Part shown: in pieces, positions 25,179 to 33,505 of the stretch | Layout: every line of letters begins with the position of its first letter | Numbering within the stretch: position 1 is the stretch's first letter | Assembly: GCA_023418915.1 (NCBI GenBank) | Contig: JAEZYU010000021.1 | Span: forward strand, 1-64,000 | Source of the DNA: Bacillota bacterium | GTDB lineage: Bacteria > Bacillota > Clostridia > Acetivibrionales > DTU013 | Length of the DNA: 64,000 bases | Direction: 5' to 3' | Notes under the pieces: generated by a model | What the model saw: only the letters and a program-made list of their open reading frames with translations | What the model was told of the DNA's origin: nothing | Database searches by the model: none | Position numbers and translations under genes: made by a program

Positions 25179-25251
25179 CCCGCTCATACACAAAGACCGG
25201 CGGCGTTTGTGGAGTTTATGTTCCCTACCCAAAGCACTGCTGCAATACATA
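25179..25251 (+). repeat. Direct repeat A, copy 2 (73 bp)
   Basis: Same sequence as 24953-25029, with the CACAAAGACCGGCGGCGTTT hairpin core. It lies just beyond the stop of the LytTR regulator, so the hairpin could serve as its terminator on the minus strand. Confidence 0.8.
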
Positions 25252-25283
25252 TCATAAATCAATCCCCGTGTTCCGGCTGACAC

Positions 25284-26024
25284 TCAGTTGAATAGCTTCT
25301 CGAGCTTGTCATACGAATCTCTGGTCATCAGAGCATCCTTGTCTGTTCCCTTCAGCTTAACTATGTAAGTCCAGCGGCCATATGGAAAAATCCTGCTTAT
25401 ATAGTTTATATTAATGATATATGACTTGTGGCACCTGAAGAACATACCGTCGTCCAGTTTCTCCTCAATCTCGCTCAGGCCGTCGGAAGTAGTATATCTG
25501 TCATGTGGAGTATATATAACGGTCATCCTGTCTTCGCGCTGTATCAGTACGATCTCCTCCATATCAACAACACAGATACCCTCCTTGTTTTTTATCATAA
25601 GCTTCTTCGGAGTAATAACGGTACTCGTCTGCCTGTTTTCACAAACATCCTGCCCCGCATCATATGCGTTCTTGATCCTGTTAAGCGTCTGTTCAAGCCT
25701 GTCCAGTCTGAATGGTTTGATGAGATAATCAAAAGCATACACCTCAAACGCCTCAGGCATATACTCATCATGAGCCGTCGCAAAAATAACGATCACCTTC
25801 GGTTCTATGTCCACTATCCGCCTGGCACATTCCACACCGGTGATATTCGGCATTTCCACATCAAGAAATACAACCTCCGGACGCAAAGCCTCAAAAAGGC
25901 GGAGAGCGCCACTGCCGTCCTCCGCCTCGCCTACGATCGTAAAACCATCTGTCCTCTCCACGGCTTTTTTTATAACAAGCCGCATCCCGACATCATCATC
26001 GGCTATCAATACACTGATGCTCAA
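25284..26024 (-). CDS. LytTR-family response regulator
   Basis: A 246-residue transcription factor. Receiver domain (1-125): acidic pocket IADDD, phosphoacceptor Asp in VFLDVEMP (about 56), conserved Thr/Ala in IFATAHDE and Lys in YLIKPF. LytTR DNA-binding domain (about 145-245) with FFRCHKSYIININYI. The likely cognate kinase is at 28521-29378, the first gene of the same cluster. The start is TTG, overlapping the stop of the upstream gene by 4 nt (TTGA), so the two are translationally coupled. Confidence 0.92.
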   Translation of the reverse strand: MSISVLIADDDVGMRLVIKKAVERTDGFTIVGEAEDGSGALRLFEALRPEVVFLDVEMPNITGVECARRIVDIEPKVIVIFATAHDEYMPEAFEVYAFDYLIKPFRLDRLEQTLNRIKNAYDAGQDVCENRQTSTVITPKKLMIKNKEGICVVDMEEIVLIQREDRMTVIYTPHDRYTTSDGLSEIEEKLDDGMFFRCHKSYIININYISRIFPYGRWTYIVKLKGTDKDALMTRDSYDKLEKLFN

Positions 26025-26518
26025 ACTCTACCACCGTCTCTTTTTAAGCATTTTGGTTTACCAAGTATCTCCGACATGATGAATCCCTGAAGCAGGTTCT
26101 GTTCGGAAAAATTCAGTCTCACACCGTCCTTTACAGTATGAATACTTCCGGAAGACCGACCTTTAGTACTTGCTTTATCATTAACACCTGATTTTTGTCC
26201 AGTCTTCGGCATGGTACCCCCAGACGAAGGCAGATTTTCATTCGACGGCCGGGTATTAACAGAAGATACGGTAAAAGCCCTCTTTCGCTCATTGTCTGTC
26301 TGCTGTGCTGCCGAAGCCCGCTGTTCCCGGTCGTTTGCATTTGAAGCATTGCTCCATCCCTCCGCACCCCGATAAGCACCGGTGTTCTGCGGGACTCTTC
26401 TGACACCGGATCTGTTCTCACTGTACCTGACCGCAGGCCGTAAAATACTTGGATCGGGTGAAACGCCAAATTTCATGGCAGGGTTTATTGCAAACGGATT
26501 GTTAGTTAACTTTCCCAT
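26021..26518 (-). CDS. Disordered protein with conserved-looking C-terminal motif
   Basis: A 165-residue protein of unknown function. Residues 1-130 are polar, rich in Asn, Ser, Arg and Gly, and appear disordered. The last 35 residues look like a short helix with LLQGFIMSEILGKPKCLKR. It has no signal peptide or membrane segment. It lies directly between floA (23-bp gap) and the response regulator (4-nt overlap), so it may be a short linear-motif adaptor for the membrane microdomain or the regulator. Start ATG with GAAGGGA. Confidence 0.7.
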   Translation of the reverse strand: MGKLTNNPFAINPAMKFGVSPDPSILRPAVRYSENRSGVRRVPQNTGAYRGAEGWSNASNANDREQRASAAQQTDNERKRAFTVSSVNTRPSNENLPSSGGTMPKTGQKSGVNDKASTKGRSSGSIHTVKDGVRLNFSEQNLLQGFIMSEILGKPKCLKRDGGRV

Positions 26519-26541
26519 ATCAATATCCCTTCTGTTCCGCC

Positions 26542-27534
26542 TTATTTATCCCCAATTCTGTCAGAGTCATCAGGTTTGTTGATCTTGGATATGGATTCTC
26601 TCATACGTGTATCTGATATGAGATTCTGCATGTTGTAGTAATCCATAACACCCATTTTGCCGCTGCTGAGAGCATTTGCCATAGCCTTTGGAATCTCTGC
26701 CTCCGCTTCAACGACCCTTGCCCTCATTTCCTGTACCAGCGCTTTCATTTCCTGCTCCTTTGCCACTGCCATTGCACGTCTCTCTTCTGCCTTGGCCTGA
26801 GCGATATTCTTATCCGCTTCCGCCTGGAATGTTTGAAGTTGGGCACCTATATTCCTTCCAACATCCACATCTGCAATATCGATCGACAGTATCTCAAATG
26901 CAGTTCCTGCATCCAAGCCTTTGTTCAGCACTGTCTGGGATATCAGATCAGGATTCTCAAGCACATCCTTGTGTAATCCTGAACTACCGACAGTCGTGAC
27001 TATTCCTTCGCCGACCCTGGCTATGATAGTACCTTCCCCGGCACCTCCAATTAGCCTGTCAAGATTTGCTCTGACTGTGACACGAGCTTTTACAAGCAAT
27101 TCTATACCATCCTTTGCCACAGCTGATATGTTCGGTGTTTCAATCACCTTGGGGTTAACGCTCATTTTTACTGCCTCAAGCACATCTCTTCCTGCCAGGT
27201 CGATAGCAGCGGCTCTTACAAACTGAAGATCCATATTGGCTCTGTAAGCAGCGATCAATGCGTTCACCACTTTGTCCACATTACCTCCTGCCAGATAATG
27301 TGCTTCGAGTTGATTTACATTAATGTCGAGTCCTGCTTTTCTCGCCTTGATCAATGGTAAAATGATCTTGCTCGGGATGACTCTTCTTAGCCTCATTCCT
27401 ATCAGCGTGAATATCCCGACTCTCACACCGGCTGCAAATGCAGATATCCATAAGCCTATAGGAATGAAATTGAAGAAAAGTATCAAAAAGAGTACAACAA
27501 GAAAAACTATACCTACTGGGATCAAAACTTCCAT
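26542..27534 (-). CDS. floA: Flotillin-like protein FloA
   Basis: A scaffold protein of bacterial functional membrane microdomains (the YqfA/UPF0365 family). The 330-residue product has an N-terminal membrane hairpin (about 5-50), a PHB/SPFH-like domain with the very conserved LEAHYLAGGNVDKVVNALIA, and an Ala/Glu-rich coiled coil ending AEIPKAMANALSSGKMGVMDYYNMQN. Length and sequence match B. subtilis FloA. Its usual partner, an NfeD protein, is encoded just upstream. Start ATG with AAAGGAG. Confidence 0.96.
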   Translation of the reverse strand: MEVLIPVGIVFLVVLFLILFFNFIPIGLWISAFAAGVRVGIFTLIGMRLRRVIPSKIILPLIKARKAGLDINVNQLEAHYLAGGNVDKVVNALIAAYRANMDLQFVRAAAIDLAGRDVLEAVKMSVNPKVIETPNISAVAKDGIELLVKARVTVRANLDRLIGGAGEGTIIARVGEGIVTTVGSSGLHKDVLENPDLISQTVLNKGLDAGTAFEILSIDIADVDVGRNIGAQLQTFQAEADKNIAQAKAEERRAMAVAKEQEMKALVQEMRARVVEAEAEIPKAMANALSSGKMGVMDYYNMQNLISDTRMRESISKINKPDDSDRIGDK

Positions 27535-27851
27535 ACTGATCAGACTCCTTTCATGCTATATAATTATTCTCAGCCTATATTAGCTGATTCCTACAATATC
27601 TCTTCGCTATAACGTATCATACATAAAATCTCGTTTTTAGTAAAATTTCTTACTTCTGCGGCTTCAATGGGGCTGGTCGCAAGTAAGGTTTGCTACTCAC
27701 CTAAGTATCCCGGACGATAGATATGCTCACACCATATTCTTTCGATTATTCAAAAAATATATCTGAAAGGCAAATCTGTACCCGCCACATAGCGTTTTTC
27801 AACCCGATGGGCTGTAAAGACATCGAGAGGTGAGGGACATCTTTCGCACCG
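27535..27851. other. 317-bp gap between nfeD and floA
   Basis: No gene. It contains a dispersed repeat copy (27606-27653) and the sequence AGCGTTTTTCAAC (27788-27800), also partly seen near 6845. An insertion here may have spread apart a formerly tight nfeD-floA pair. Confidence 0.5.
27606..27653 (+). repeat. Dispersed AT-rich repeat, copy 4 (diverged)
   Basis: GCTATAACGTATC followed by CTCGTTTTTAG and TAAAATTTCTTAC matches the order of elements in 6720-6772, with several changes. Confidence 0.4.
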
Positions 27852-28379
27852 TTATAATTCATCCCTAATACGGTTTGATGACGTCTTTTGTTTCACGACT
27901 ATCCTGTTACCCTCGATCTTTTCGATACGTACCGTCGTCCCCTTCGGTATAAATTCCCCCTCCGATACAACATCCAGCTTTACACCGCTGAAATCAGCCG
28001 TCCCAGATGGCCGCAGCACCGTCAATGTAATTCCATCGCTTCCTATTAAATAGCCAAGGTCGTCAAATGCAGAAAATTTGATATCATCATCAATGGAATT
28101 ATTTAATATCAGATGTTTTGAAAGACGGCCTTTGATTGCTGATTGCAGCACCACTGTAAGAGCAGCACCCAATATTGCAAGTATGATCGCAATCATTATC
28201 AGAGCCTGCAGCAGTGTTTGCGCATACAGTATCACACCGGCCACCAGCAGTATTACACCTATGATACCTGGTGCGCCAAAGCCCGGATGAAACATTTCTA
28301 CTATTACGAATACTATTCCCGCAATTATACAAATAAGCGGTATCAATTCAAATCCAGCAAACGCCGAAACAAGTTCCAT
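27852..28379 (-). CDS. nfeD: NfeD family membrane protein
   Basis: A 175-residue short-form NfeD: three or four membrane segments (about 8-95) with the characteristic MFHPGFGAPGIIGVILLVAG, then a C-terminal OB-fold (about 115-175; GSDGITLTVLRPSG and VVSEGEFIPKGTTVRIE). Short NfeD proteins bind flotillin-type partners, here FloA downstream. The start at 28379 (MELVSAF) is chosen for the AGGAGGTG ahead of it rather than an upstream ATG at 28406. Confidence 0.9.
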   Translation of the reverse strand: MELVSAFAGFELIPLICIIAGIVFVIVEMFHPGFGAPGIIGVILLVAGVILYAQTLLQALIMIAIILAILGAALTVVLQSAIKGRLSKHLILNNSIDDDIKFSAFDDLGYLIGSDGITLTVLRPSGTADFSGVKLDVVSEGEFIPKGTTVRIEKIEGNRIVVKQKTSSNRIRDEL

Positions 28380-28520
28380 AACTGCACCTCCTGTTCTAAA
28401 AAGCATAATTATTTACTCGATTATATTCTAATATAATATGGGCTTTGACTGAATGCATAACCTTCAAATAATACAGTTGCGTAGTTGAATTGTCACAAAG
28501 TATGATCAATAACCTCGACG

Positions 28521-29378
28521 CTATCTGGAGATGCTGCCTTTGAAGACGGTTTGACTTCCTTTCTTTGATATATTAATGCTCCCGCCGTATTCCTCCATTA
28601 TCTCCCTGCTGATTGAAAGTCCCATTCCCTCTCCCTTTTCACCTTTGGTCGTAAATCCCGCCTCAAATATTTTGTCGGTGAGCTCATCAGGTATAGGTGC
28701 ACCGCTGTTTGTTACTCTGAAGTAATAATTGCCCAAATCTTCGGACAGCTCGAGTTTTATATATTTTTCATCTCCTGCTTCGAGAACCGCATAAACCGCA
28801 TTATCGATGAGGTTTCCAAGGACTCTGCAAAAGCTCCAGGACGGGATCTTCAGATCCTTCAGCTGTGTTCTGACATCAAGCTCCATGCTGATGCCCTGCT
28901 TTTCACACGCCATCAGCTTTGCCTGCAGAAGTGCGTTGACAGCTGCAACAGAAGTCTTCATTATTCTGCTCACTCGCTGGATATCGCCATACACTTTTTC
29001 TATATACTCTCCTGCAGCATTGTACTCGTCCATCTCTATCAATGAATGAACCACCTGCAAATGATTCATGAAATCATGTCTTTGGGAACGCAGTGTAGAA
29101 TTGAGATTTTCAAGTCTGGCAAGCGTATCCTCCAGCAGCTTGAACTCATGCCCGGAACGAACTAACCCAGCTCTGCTTCTAAAAGCAGTCAGGCTGTTCA
29201 TAATAACAGCTGCAGTGATAACAGCAAGAAGGGTCATGACCCAGGGATCGGAAAGCAGTTCCGCTCCCATACCCATATCGACAAGATAAAGCAATACAGC
29301 AGCGATCAATGCGACCTGCGCAAGATTAATCAATATTAATAGAAGCGCTGTTTTACCCTGATCAAACCTTTTTTTCAC
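28521..29378 (-). CDS. Sensor histidine kinase (Spo0B/GHKL type)
   Basis: A 285-residue kinase with two membrane segments (about 10-32 and 45-65), no evident extracellular sensor domain, a coiled coil, the H-box RSQRHDFMNHLQ (phosphoacceptor His near 100), N-box GNLIDNAVYAV, and G-box GLSISREIMEEYGGSI. It resembles CitA/DcuS-type and LytTR-associated kinases that lack a periplasmic PAS. It is the first gene of the group kinase-nfeD-floA-disordered protein-LytTR regulator and probably phosphorylates that regulator. With so little extracellular sequence, it may sense membrane state. The start is GTG with AAGGAG. Confidence 0.9.
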   Translation of the reverse strand: MKKRFDQGKTALLLILINLAQVALIAAVLLYLVDMGMGAELLSDPWVMTLLAVITAAVIMNSLTAFRSRAGLVRSGHEFKLLEDTLARLENLNSTLRSQRHDFMNHLQVVHSLIEMDEYNAAGEYIEKVYGDIQRVSRIMKTSVAAVNALLQAKLMACEKQGISMELDVRTQLKDLKIPSWSFCRVLGNLIDNAVYAVLEAGDEKYIKLELSEDLGNYYFRVTNSGAPIPDELTDKIFEAGFTTKGEKGEGMGLSISREIMEEYGGSINISKKGSQTVFKGSISR

Positions 29379-29461
29379 AGAACTATCACTCCTTACAGGA
29401 ATACCATATTAAGTATATCCTGTATTAGTGATGCAATCAAGCGCAACAGAAACAGAAAGAC

Positions 29462-29524
29462 AAGACAGGGGACGGTTCTGTGTCTCTTAACGATAACTCG
29501 AGACACAGAACCGTCCCCTGTCTT
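29462..29524. repeat. REP-like perfect palindrome (25-bp arms)
   Basis: Arms 29462-29486 and 29500-29524 are perfectly complementary around a 13-nt loop; the arm core is GACAGGGGACGGTTCTGTGT. The right arm is followed by TTTT. The GGGGACGGTTCT core recurs at 56886-56900. I recall this core as common in interspersed palindromes of Firmicutes. It could also be a terminator for the upstream tRNAs. Confidence 0.75.
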
Positions 29525-29538
29525 TTGCAGTTTTGCAG

Positions 29539-29613
29539 TGGTGACCCATAGGGGACTCGAACCCCTGTTACCGCCGTGAAAGGGCGGTGTCTTAACCGCT
29601 TGACCAATGGGCC
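29539..29613 (-). tRNA. tRNA-Glu (anticodon TTC)
   Basis: On the minus strand GGCCCAT pairs with ATGGGTC, with discriminator A and an encoded CCA. The anticodon stem CCGCC/GGCGG encloses CTTTCAC, so the anticodon is TTC. Confidence 0.96.
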
Positions 29614-29660
29614 GTATGGATCATGCAATCGTGATCATATGAAGCACATACATGAAAATG

Positions 29661-29737
29661 TGGTAGCGGCGGTCGGAATTGAACCAACGACACTGCGGGT
29701 ATGAACCGCATGCTCTAGCCATCTGAGCTACGCCGCC
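29661..29737 (-). tRNA. tRNA-Met, elongator (anticodon CAT)
   Basis: On the minus strand it starts GGCGGCGTAGCTCAG and ends in encoded CCA. The anticodon stem TGCGG/CCGCA encloses TTCATAC. It lacks the C1-A72 mismatch of the initiator. The TTCAATTCCGAC T-arm and overall sequence fit elongator Met better than Ile-CAT, which is not wholly excluded. It lies 47 nt upstream of tRNA-Glu in one probable transcript. Confidence 0.93.
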
Positions 29738-30043
29738 ATATTTTAGGTGGGTGGCTTGTATCAAAAGCTCCGCCGTAATGCCGCATCGGTGACATTTGTG
29801 CTGCCCCCCGTATGCGCTTTACTATTGTAGCAGATGAAGCAACATAAAGTCAATAGTAAAGTTTCAGCCATTAACTGTCAATCGCAAAGGTCTTGCGAAG
29901 TAGTCTGGAAGGCTGAATAATGCCTGTGACCGACGGCACATCTGTACTATATACTTTATGTCCGGCAGATTCATGTTCATGTATAAATTGTGTATCATGT
30001 TTCATAATATTTAACCGAAATCATTTTGTAACGGAGGGATCAA
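29738..30043. other. 306-bp gap upstream of the tRNA pair
   Basis: No gene seen. It should contain the tRNA promoter (minus strand) and the promoter of the small acidic protein (plus strand). Confidence 0.4.
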
Positions 30044-30244
30044 ATGAGTGACAGACAGGAAATATTCGAAAGAATCAATGAAATTGCACAAAATCTTGAT
30101 GTATCCTATGAGTTTAATGACACGGCTCAGCTTGAGGAGTTTCTTGACAATGTAGATAATCAGCAATATGGAGAATATGATGAGATCGAGACACTTTACA
30201 ACGAACTGATGGAGCTTTCCTTCTACGAAGAAGAAGAGCAGTGA
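30044..30244 (+). CDS. Small acidic protein, unknown
   Basis: A 66-residue, strongly acidic, apparently helical protein (for example NDTAQLEEFLDNVDNQQYG). It has a textbook ribosome site (GGAGGGATCAA before ATG) and its own short transcription unit, convergent with the TIGR03915 gene, whose stop lies 4 nt away. I do not recognise a family. Confidence 0.65.
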   Translation: MSDRQEIFERINEIAQNLDVSYEFNDTAQLEEFLDNVDNQQYGEYDEIETLYNELMELSFYEEEEQ

Positions 30245-30248
30245 CATG

Positions 30249-30986
30249 CTACCATTTTTCAGTGAGATGGTCCCAGTATCTGCGGGGCAGAAGCTGTCTT
30301 TGGAGCCTCGGATTGGAACGCGAGGGTATTTCCAGCGTTGCAAAAAAACGCTTCCAAAGCTTCGAATACAGCTTCTCATCTTCAGTGGCATCCGGTATGT
30401 CATCAACGGAGAACTCGGAAATGATCCATTGCTTCATATTATATAATGCTGCAAATTCCCTTTTGATATCATGTATGATCCATTTCTGGTCAGACAGCCT
30501 CTCTGCAAAATGAGGAGCCAGCAGTTCAATGATATTGTTGTCGGGGCTTATGGATGAATAGTATACGCCTCCCTCGACCTGCCTGAATCTGACGAACCCC
30601 AACAGCCTGTGAACTTCAAATCCCACTCTCCGATTGATATCCATGATTTTGAATACAGTATCGTTGGACAGATGGTCATCTACTTCTCGACCCATTTTCC
30701 ATCCGAGCCTGAGATAACGGTAGATCAGTGTCCCTGCTTGCAAATCTTCAGAAAGGAAGGTGTGATAAACATTCTTGAGTGCATCTGAGGATATTTTCTT
30801 CCATATGGCTGTATAGACTCTGTCTGACTTTGCTGGGTCTGTCTTGATATATACATATGAAGCAAGCATATCCTGCTGCATGTTATATTCAGGCACAACA
30901 GCATCAGGCTGCTCCTTACGGTAAAATGCTTCAAATACTGCCGTCAGTATCCCCTCAAAGCTGCCGTCGTAAATATATACAAGCAT
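30249..30986 (-). CDS. TIGR03915-type putative DNA repair protein (DUF4130)
   Basis: A 245-residue protein starting MLVYIYDGSFEGILTAVFEA, the recognisable beginning of the TIGR03915/DUF4130 family, with the later motif LLGFVRFRQVEGG and the C-terminal HFAERLSDQKWIIHDIKRE. The family is always found with the radical SAM protein encoded just upstream, and its C-terminus resembles uracil-DNA glycosylase-associated regions. A role in DNA repair or modification is predicted, not demonstrated. The chosen ATG overlaps the upstream TGA stop, with GGGGGA ahead. Alternative start: GTG one codon earlier. Confidence 0.88.
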   Translation of the reverse strand: MLVYIYDGSFEGILTAVFEAFYRKEQPDAVVPEYNMQQDMLASYVYIKTDPAKSDRVYTAIWKKISSDALKNVYHTFLSEDLQAGTLIYRYLRLGWKMGREVDDHLSNDTVFKIMDINRRVGFEVHRLLGFVRFRQVEGGVYYSSISPDNNIIELLAPHFAERLSDQKWIIHDIKREFAALYNMKQWIISEFSVDDIPDATEDEKLYSKLWKRFFATLEIPSRSNPRLQRQLLPRRYWDHLTEKW

Positions 30987-32509
30987 CACAATTCCCCCGT
31001 CATGCTGGCCGCCACATCCTCAACAGTCGGATCAGGCAAAGCATCGTTGTTCTCAATCTCCGCAGGAGCTGTCAGCAGGCTTGGGACTGAGGCAGAGCTT
31101 CCGGTCCGTTGTTCAGCCTGTGTCAATCTTCCAAGCAGATTTGCGCCAATACTGTCCCACTTATTATCGATTGAAGGTCTTCTGGCGGTATTCATGCTGT
31201 CCTGATATCCAGCTATGTTCCACTGAGCTTCCAGTTGCTGCCGCGGTGAAGGAGCGGGCGGTAAAAAGCTGAGCTGTGTATAACCTTGACCGATTGCCGG
31301 AAGTCTTCCTCGTCCGGCAAGAAGATTCGTTCTGACAAAGCTTTCCGATGCGTCCAGTTTGTCTATATATCTGCCCTTACAGGTTATGAAAAAACGCGCT
31401 CTCTTCAAAACAACACCCAGCTTCTTTATATCCACAAAGTCCAGCCTCTGCATTCTCCTTGCTCTGATGATCCTTTGCGCCGAACGCACCCCTATACCCG
31501 GCACTCGAAGCAGCATGGAATAATCGGCTTTGTTCACCTCAACAGGGAAGCAGTGCATATTACGAAGCGCCCAGTCGCACTTGGGATCAAGCTGGGTATC
31601 GAAATCTCTGTGGTTCTCATCCAGCAGTTCATCAGCCTTAAAGCCATAAAATCTGAGGAGCCAGTCAGCCTGATATATCCTGTGCTCCCGCAGCAAAGGC
31701 GGCTTTGCTGCCCTGGGAAGTGCCGGATGGTTGGATACCGGCACATATGCCGAATAAAACACCCTGCGCATTCCAAAACGACGGTACAGCCCTTCCGACA
31801 GCTTGAGTATGCTCAGGTCATGGTCAGGCGTCGCTCCTATGATCAACTGTGTGCTCTGCCCTGCCGGAACAAATTCGGGTGAGCTTTTGAACCTGTTTCG
31901 ATAATCACCTGTTTCGTGGATCTTTCCGCTTATGAAACCCATAGGGCCAAGTATTGCTTCCTTCTTTTTCTGAGGCGCCAGAAGCTTCAGTCCGTCACTG
32001 GTGGGCAGCTCGATATTGACACTCATCCTGTCCACATAATGTCCCGCCTTCTCTATCAGTGATGTATCGGCACCGGGTATGGCCTTGATATGGATATAGC
32101 CGTTGAATTGGTATTCCTCCCTCAGCAGCCGTACTGCACGAAGTATCATTTCCATCGTATGATCAGGCGATTTGACAACTGCTGAGCTCAGGAACAACCC
32201 CTCTATATAATTTCTTCTGTAAAAATTGATTGTTACAGCTGCAACCTCTTCTGGAGTAAATGAGGTTCGGGGAACATCATTAGATATTCTATTGACACAG
32301 TAAGCACAATCATAAATGCAGCAGTTTGACATCAGGATCTTAAACAGTGATACACATCTGCCATCACCTGTGAAGGTGTGGCAGATGCCGGCAGCAGCAC
32401 CGCTGCCGATGCCTCCCGGCGTATTCTTCCGTGAGCTCCCGCTCGAAACGCAGGATACATCATATTTTGCACTGTCAGCCAATATAGCCAGCTTATCCAT
32501 CAATTCCAT
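30986..32509 (-). CDS. Putative DNA modification/repair radical SAM protein (TIGR03916)
   Basis: A 507-residue radical SAM enzyme. It has the 4Fe-4S motif CIYDCAYC (CX3CX2C), the family N-terminus MELMDKLAILADSAKYDVSC, and a helix-hairpin-helix DNA-binding motif, LLRVPGIGVRSAQRIIRARR. Spore photoproduct lyase is a mechanistic analogue. Its partner TIGR03915 gene follows with overlapping stop/start. The start at 32509 is preferred: GGGTG lies 5 nt ahead and family homology begins there, although the frame stays open to 32641. The protein is perhaps 80-90 residues longer than the usual ~420, with a polar C-terminal tail (NIAGYQDSMNTARRPS...). Confidence 0.9.
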   Translation of the reverse strand: MELMDKLAILADSAKYDVSCVSSGSSRKNTPGGIGSGAAAGICHTFTGDGRCVSLFKILMSNCCIYDCAYCVNRISNDVPRTSFTPEEVAAVTINFYRRNYIEGLFLSSAVVKSPDHTMEMILRAVRLLREEYQFNGYIHIKAIPGADTSLIEKAGHYVDRMSVNIELPTSDGLKLLAPQKKKEAILGPMGFISGKIHETGDYRNRFKSSPEFVPAGQSTQLIIGATPDHDLSILKLSEGLYRRFGMRRVFYSAYVPVSNHPALPRAAKPPLLREHRIYQADWLLRFYGFKADELLDENHRDFDTQLDPKCDWALRNMHCFPVEVNKADYSMLLRVPGIGVRSAQRIIRARRMQRLDFVDIKKLGVVLKRARFFITCKGRYIDKLDASESFVRTNLLAGRGRLPAIGQGYTQLSFLPPAPSPRQQLEAQWNIAGYQDSMNTARRPSIDNKWDSIGANLLGRLTQAEQRTGSSASVPSLLTAPAEIENNDALPDPTVEDVAASMTGEL

Positions 32510-32756
32510 CTGATCACCCGCATATCTGTGCTCGTAATAGTCCCACACCTGTCGCATCACAATCGCTGCAGCTTGGTACATGGCATGTTCAGCTGGCGTT
32601 GTCTGTGATATCCAAAATAGTTCCTTGCAATAGTTTATCACAAAATCCAGAACATATCAAACATATGTTCGACCTCTTTCCTGCACCCGCCATCAGCATA
32701 TCGCAAAACTGTCAACGAATTCAGTATAGGTGGTGTGCGCAGTAACGAAGAGCCTA

Positions 32757-33233
32757 TCAGGCAGATGGCGATTCACTTCTATTAAGCCGTTCACAGCGTC
32801 TTTTTGCAGCAGCCTCATACTCCCGCCTTTCTTCATCTGTCTCAAGAAGCAGGCCGCTGACCTCCACAGGTTTTCCGTCCTGGTCCACAGCTACGAATGT
32901 CAGATAGGCTTTGTTTGTAAATTTTTGCTCGCCCGTCAAAAAATCCTCAGAAGAAACATCAACTGCCACCTCCATAGAAGTCCTGCCAACCCATGTGACC
33001 TTCGCCTTTAGTGTCACGATCTGGCCTTGCTTTACTGGGCGCTTGAAAACAACACTGTCGATGGATGCTGTCACTACGATTCGGTTGCTGTGCCTCTGAG
33101 CTGCCATTGCACCAGCCACATCCACCAGATGCATGAGTCTTCCGCCCAGCAGGTTGCCGAGAAGGTTTGTATCATTCGGCAGTACGAGCTCCGTCATTTC
33201 CACCATCGATTCCCGTGGTGACTTCAACTTCAT
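32757..33233 (-). CDS. Acyl-CoA thioesterase, hotdog fold (YkhA/YciA type)
   Basis: A 158-residue single hotdog domain with PNDTNLLGNLLGGRLMHLVD, in which the usual catalytic-region Asn and the helix are recognisable, and VVTASIDSVVFKRPVKQGQI. It hydrolyses medium/long acyl-CoA in the cytoplasm. The start at 33233 has GGGAGA 6-7 nt upstream; in-frame ATGs at 33239 and 33296 are less suitable. Monocistronic. Confidence 0.9.
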   Translation of the reverse strand: MKLKSPRESMVEMTELVLPNDTNLLGNLLGGRLMHLVDVAGAMAAQRHSNRIVVTASIDSVVFKRPVKQGQIVTLKAKVTWVGRTSMEVAVDVSSEDFLTGEQKFTNKAYLTFVAVDQDGKPVEVSGLLLETDEERREYEAAAKRRCERLNRSESPSA

Positions 33234-33361
33234 AAGCATTCTCCCTACATTTTTTGTACTATTATACCTTATTTTGTACTCATTGTATTCTTTCACTGAT
33301 ACCCTGTTTTGATAATATTATTCCTGCATACAGAGTAAGGCAGTCTGAATAACATTCGAAG

Positions 33362-33381
33362 GCCCCGGGATATCCCGGGGC
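33362..33381. terminator. Perfect 20-bp GC palindrome downstream of the Crp/Fnr gene
   Basis: GCCCCGGGATATCCCGGGGC is perfectly self-complementary. It lies about 125 bp beyond the Crp/Fnr stop and upstream of the thioesterase start. There is no T-run, so it is a terminator-like hairpin or a protein site. A short plus-strand ORF with AGGAGG begins near 33430 but runs antisense into the regulator gene. Confidence 0.4.
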
Positions 33382-33505
33382 TCTGACAACGGAAGTTATG
33401 AATTAATAGGAGGTGTACCTAAGAATGCTATGCCTTGATTATAACGGTAAATTATTAAGGAAAAACATATATTATGTTAACAAATTGTTAAGGATGGGCT
33501 ACCGA

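Larger units (their letters stand above)
24946..25283. other. 338-bp intergenic region with a duplicated segment
   Basis: No gene. It contains two copies of an approximately 75-bp sequence (24953-25029 and 25179-25251), listed separately. It lies between the convergent glgB and LytTR regulator genes, so it probably carries their terminators. Confidence 0.55.

Noticed and set aside
24953..25251. CRISPR array suggested by repeated blocks
   Set aside because: Only two copies, about 226 bp apart, with a hairpin and no regular spacers; no cas genes.
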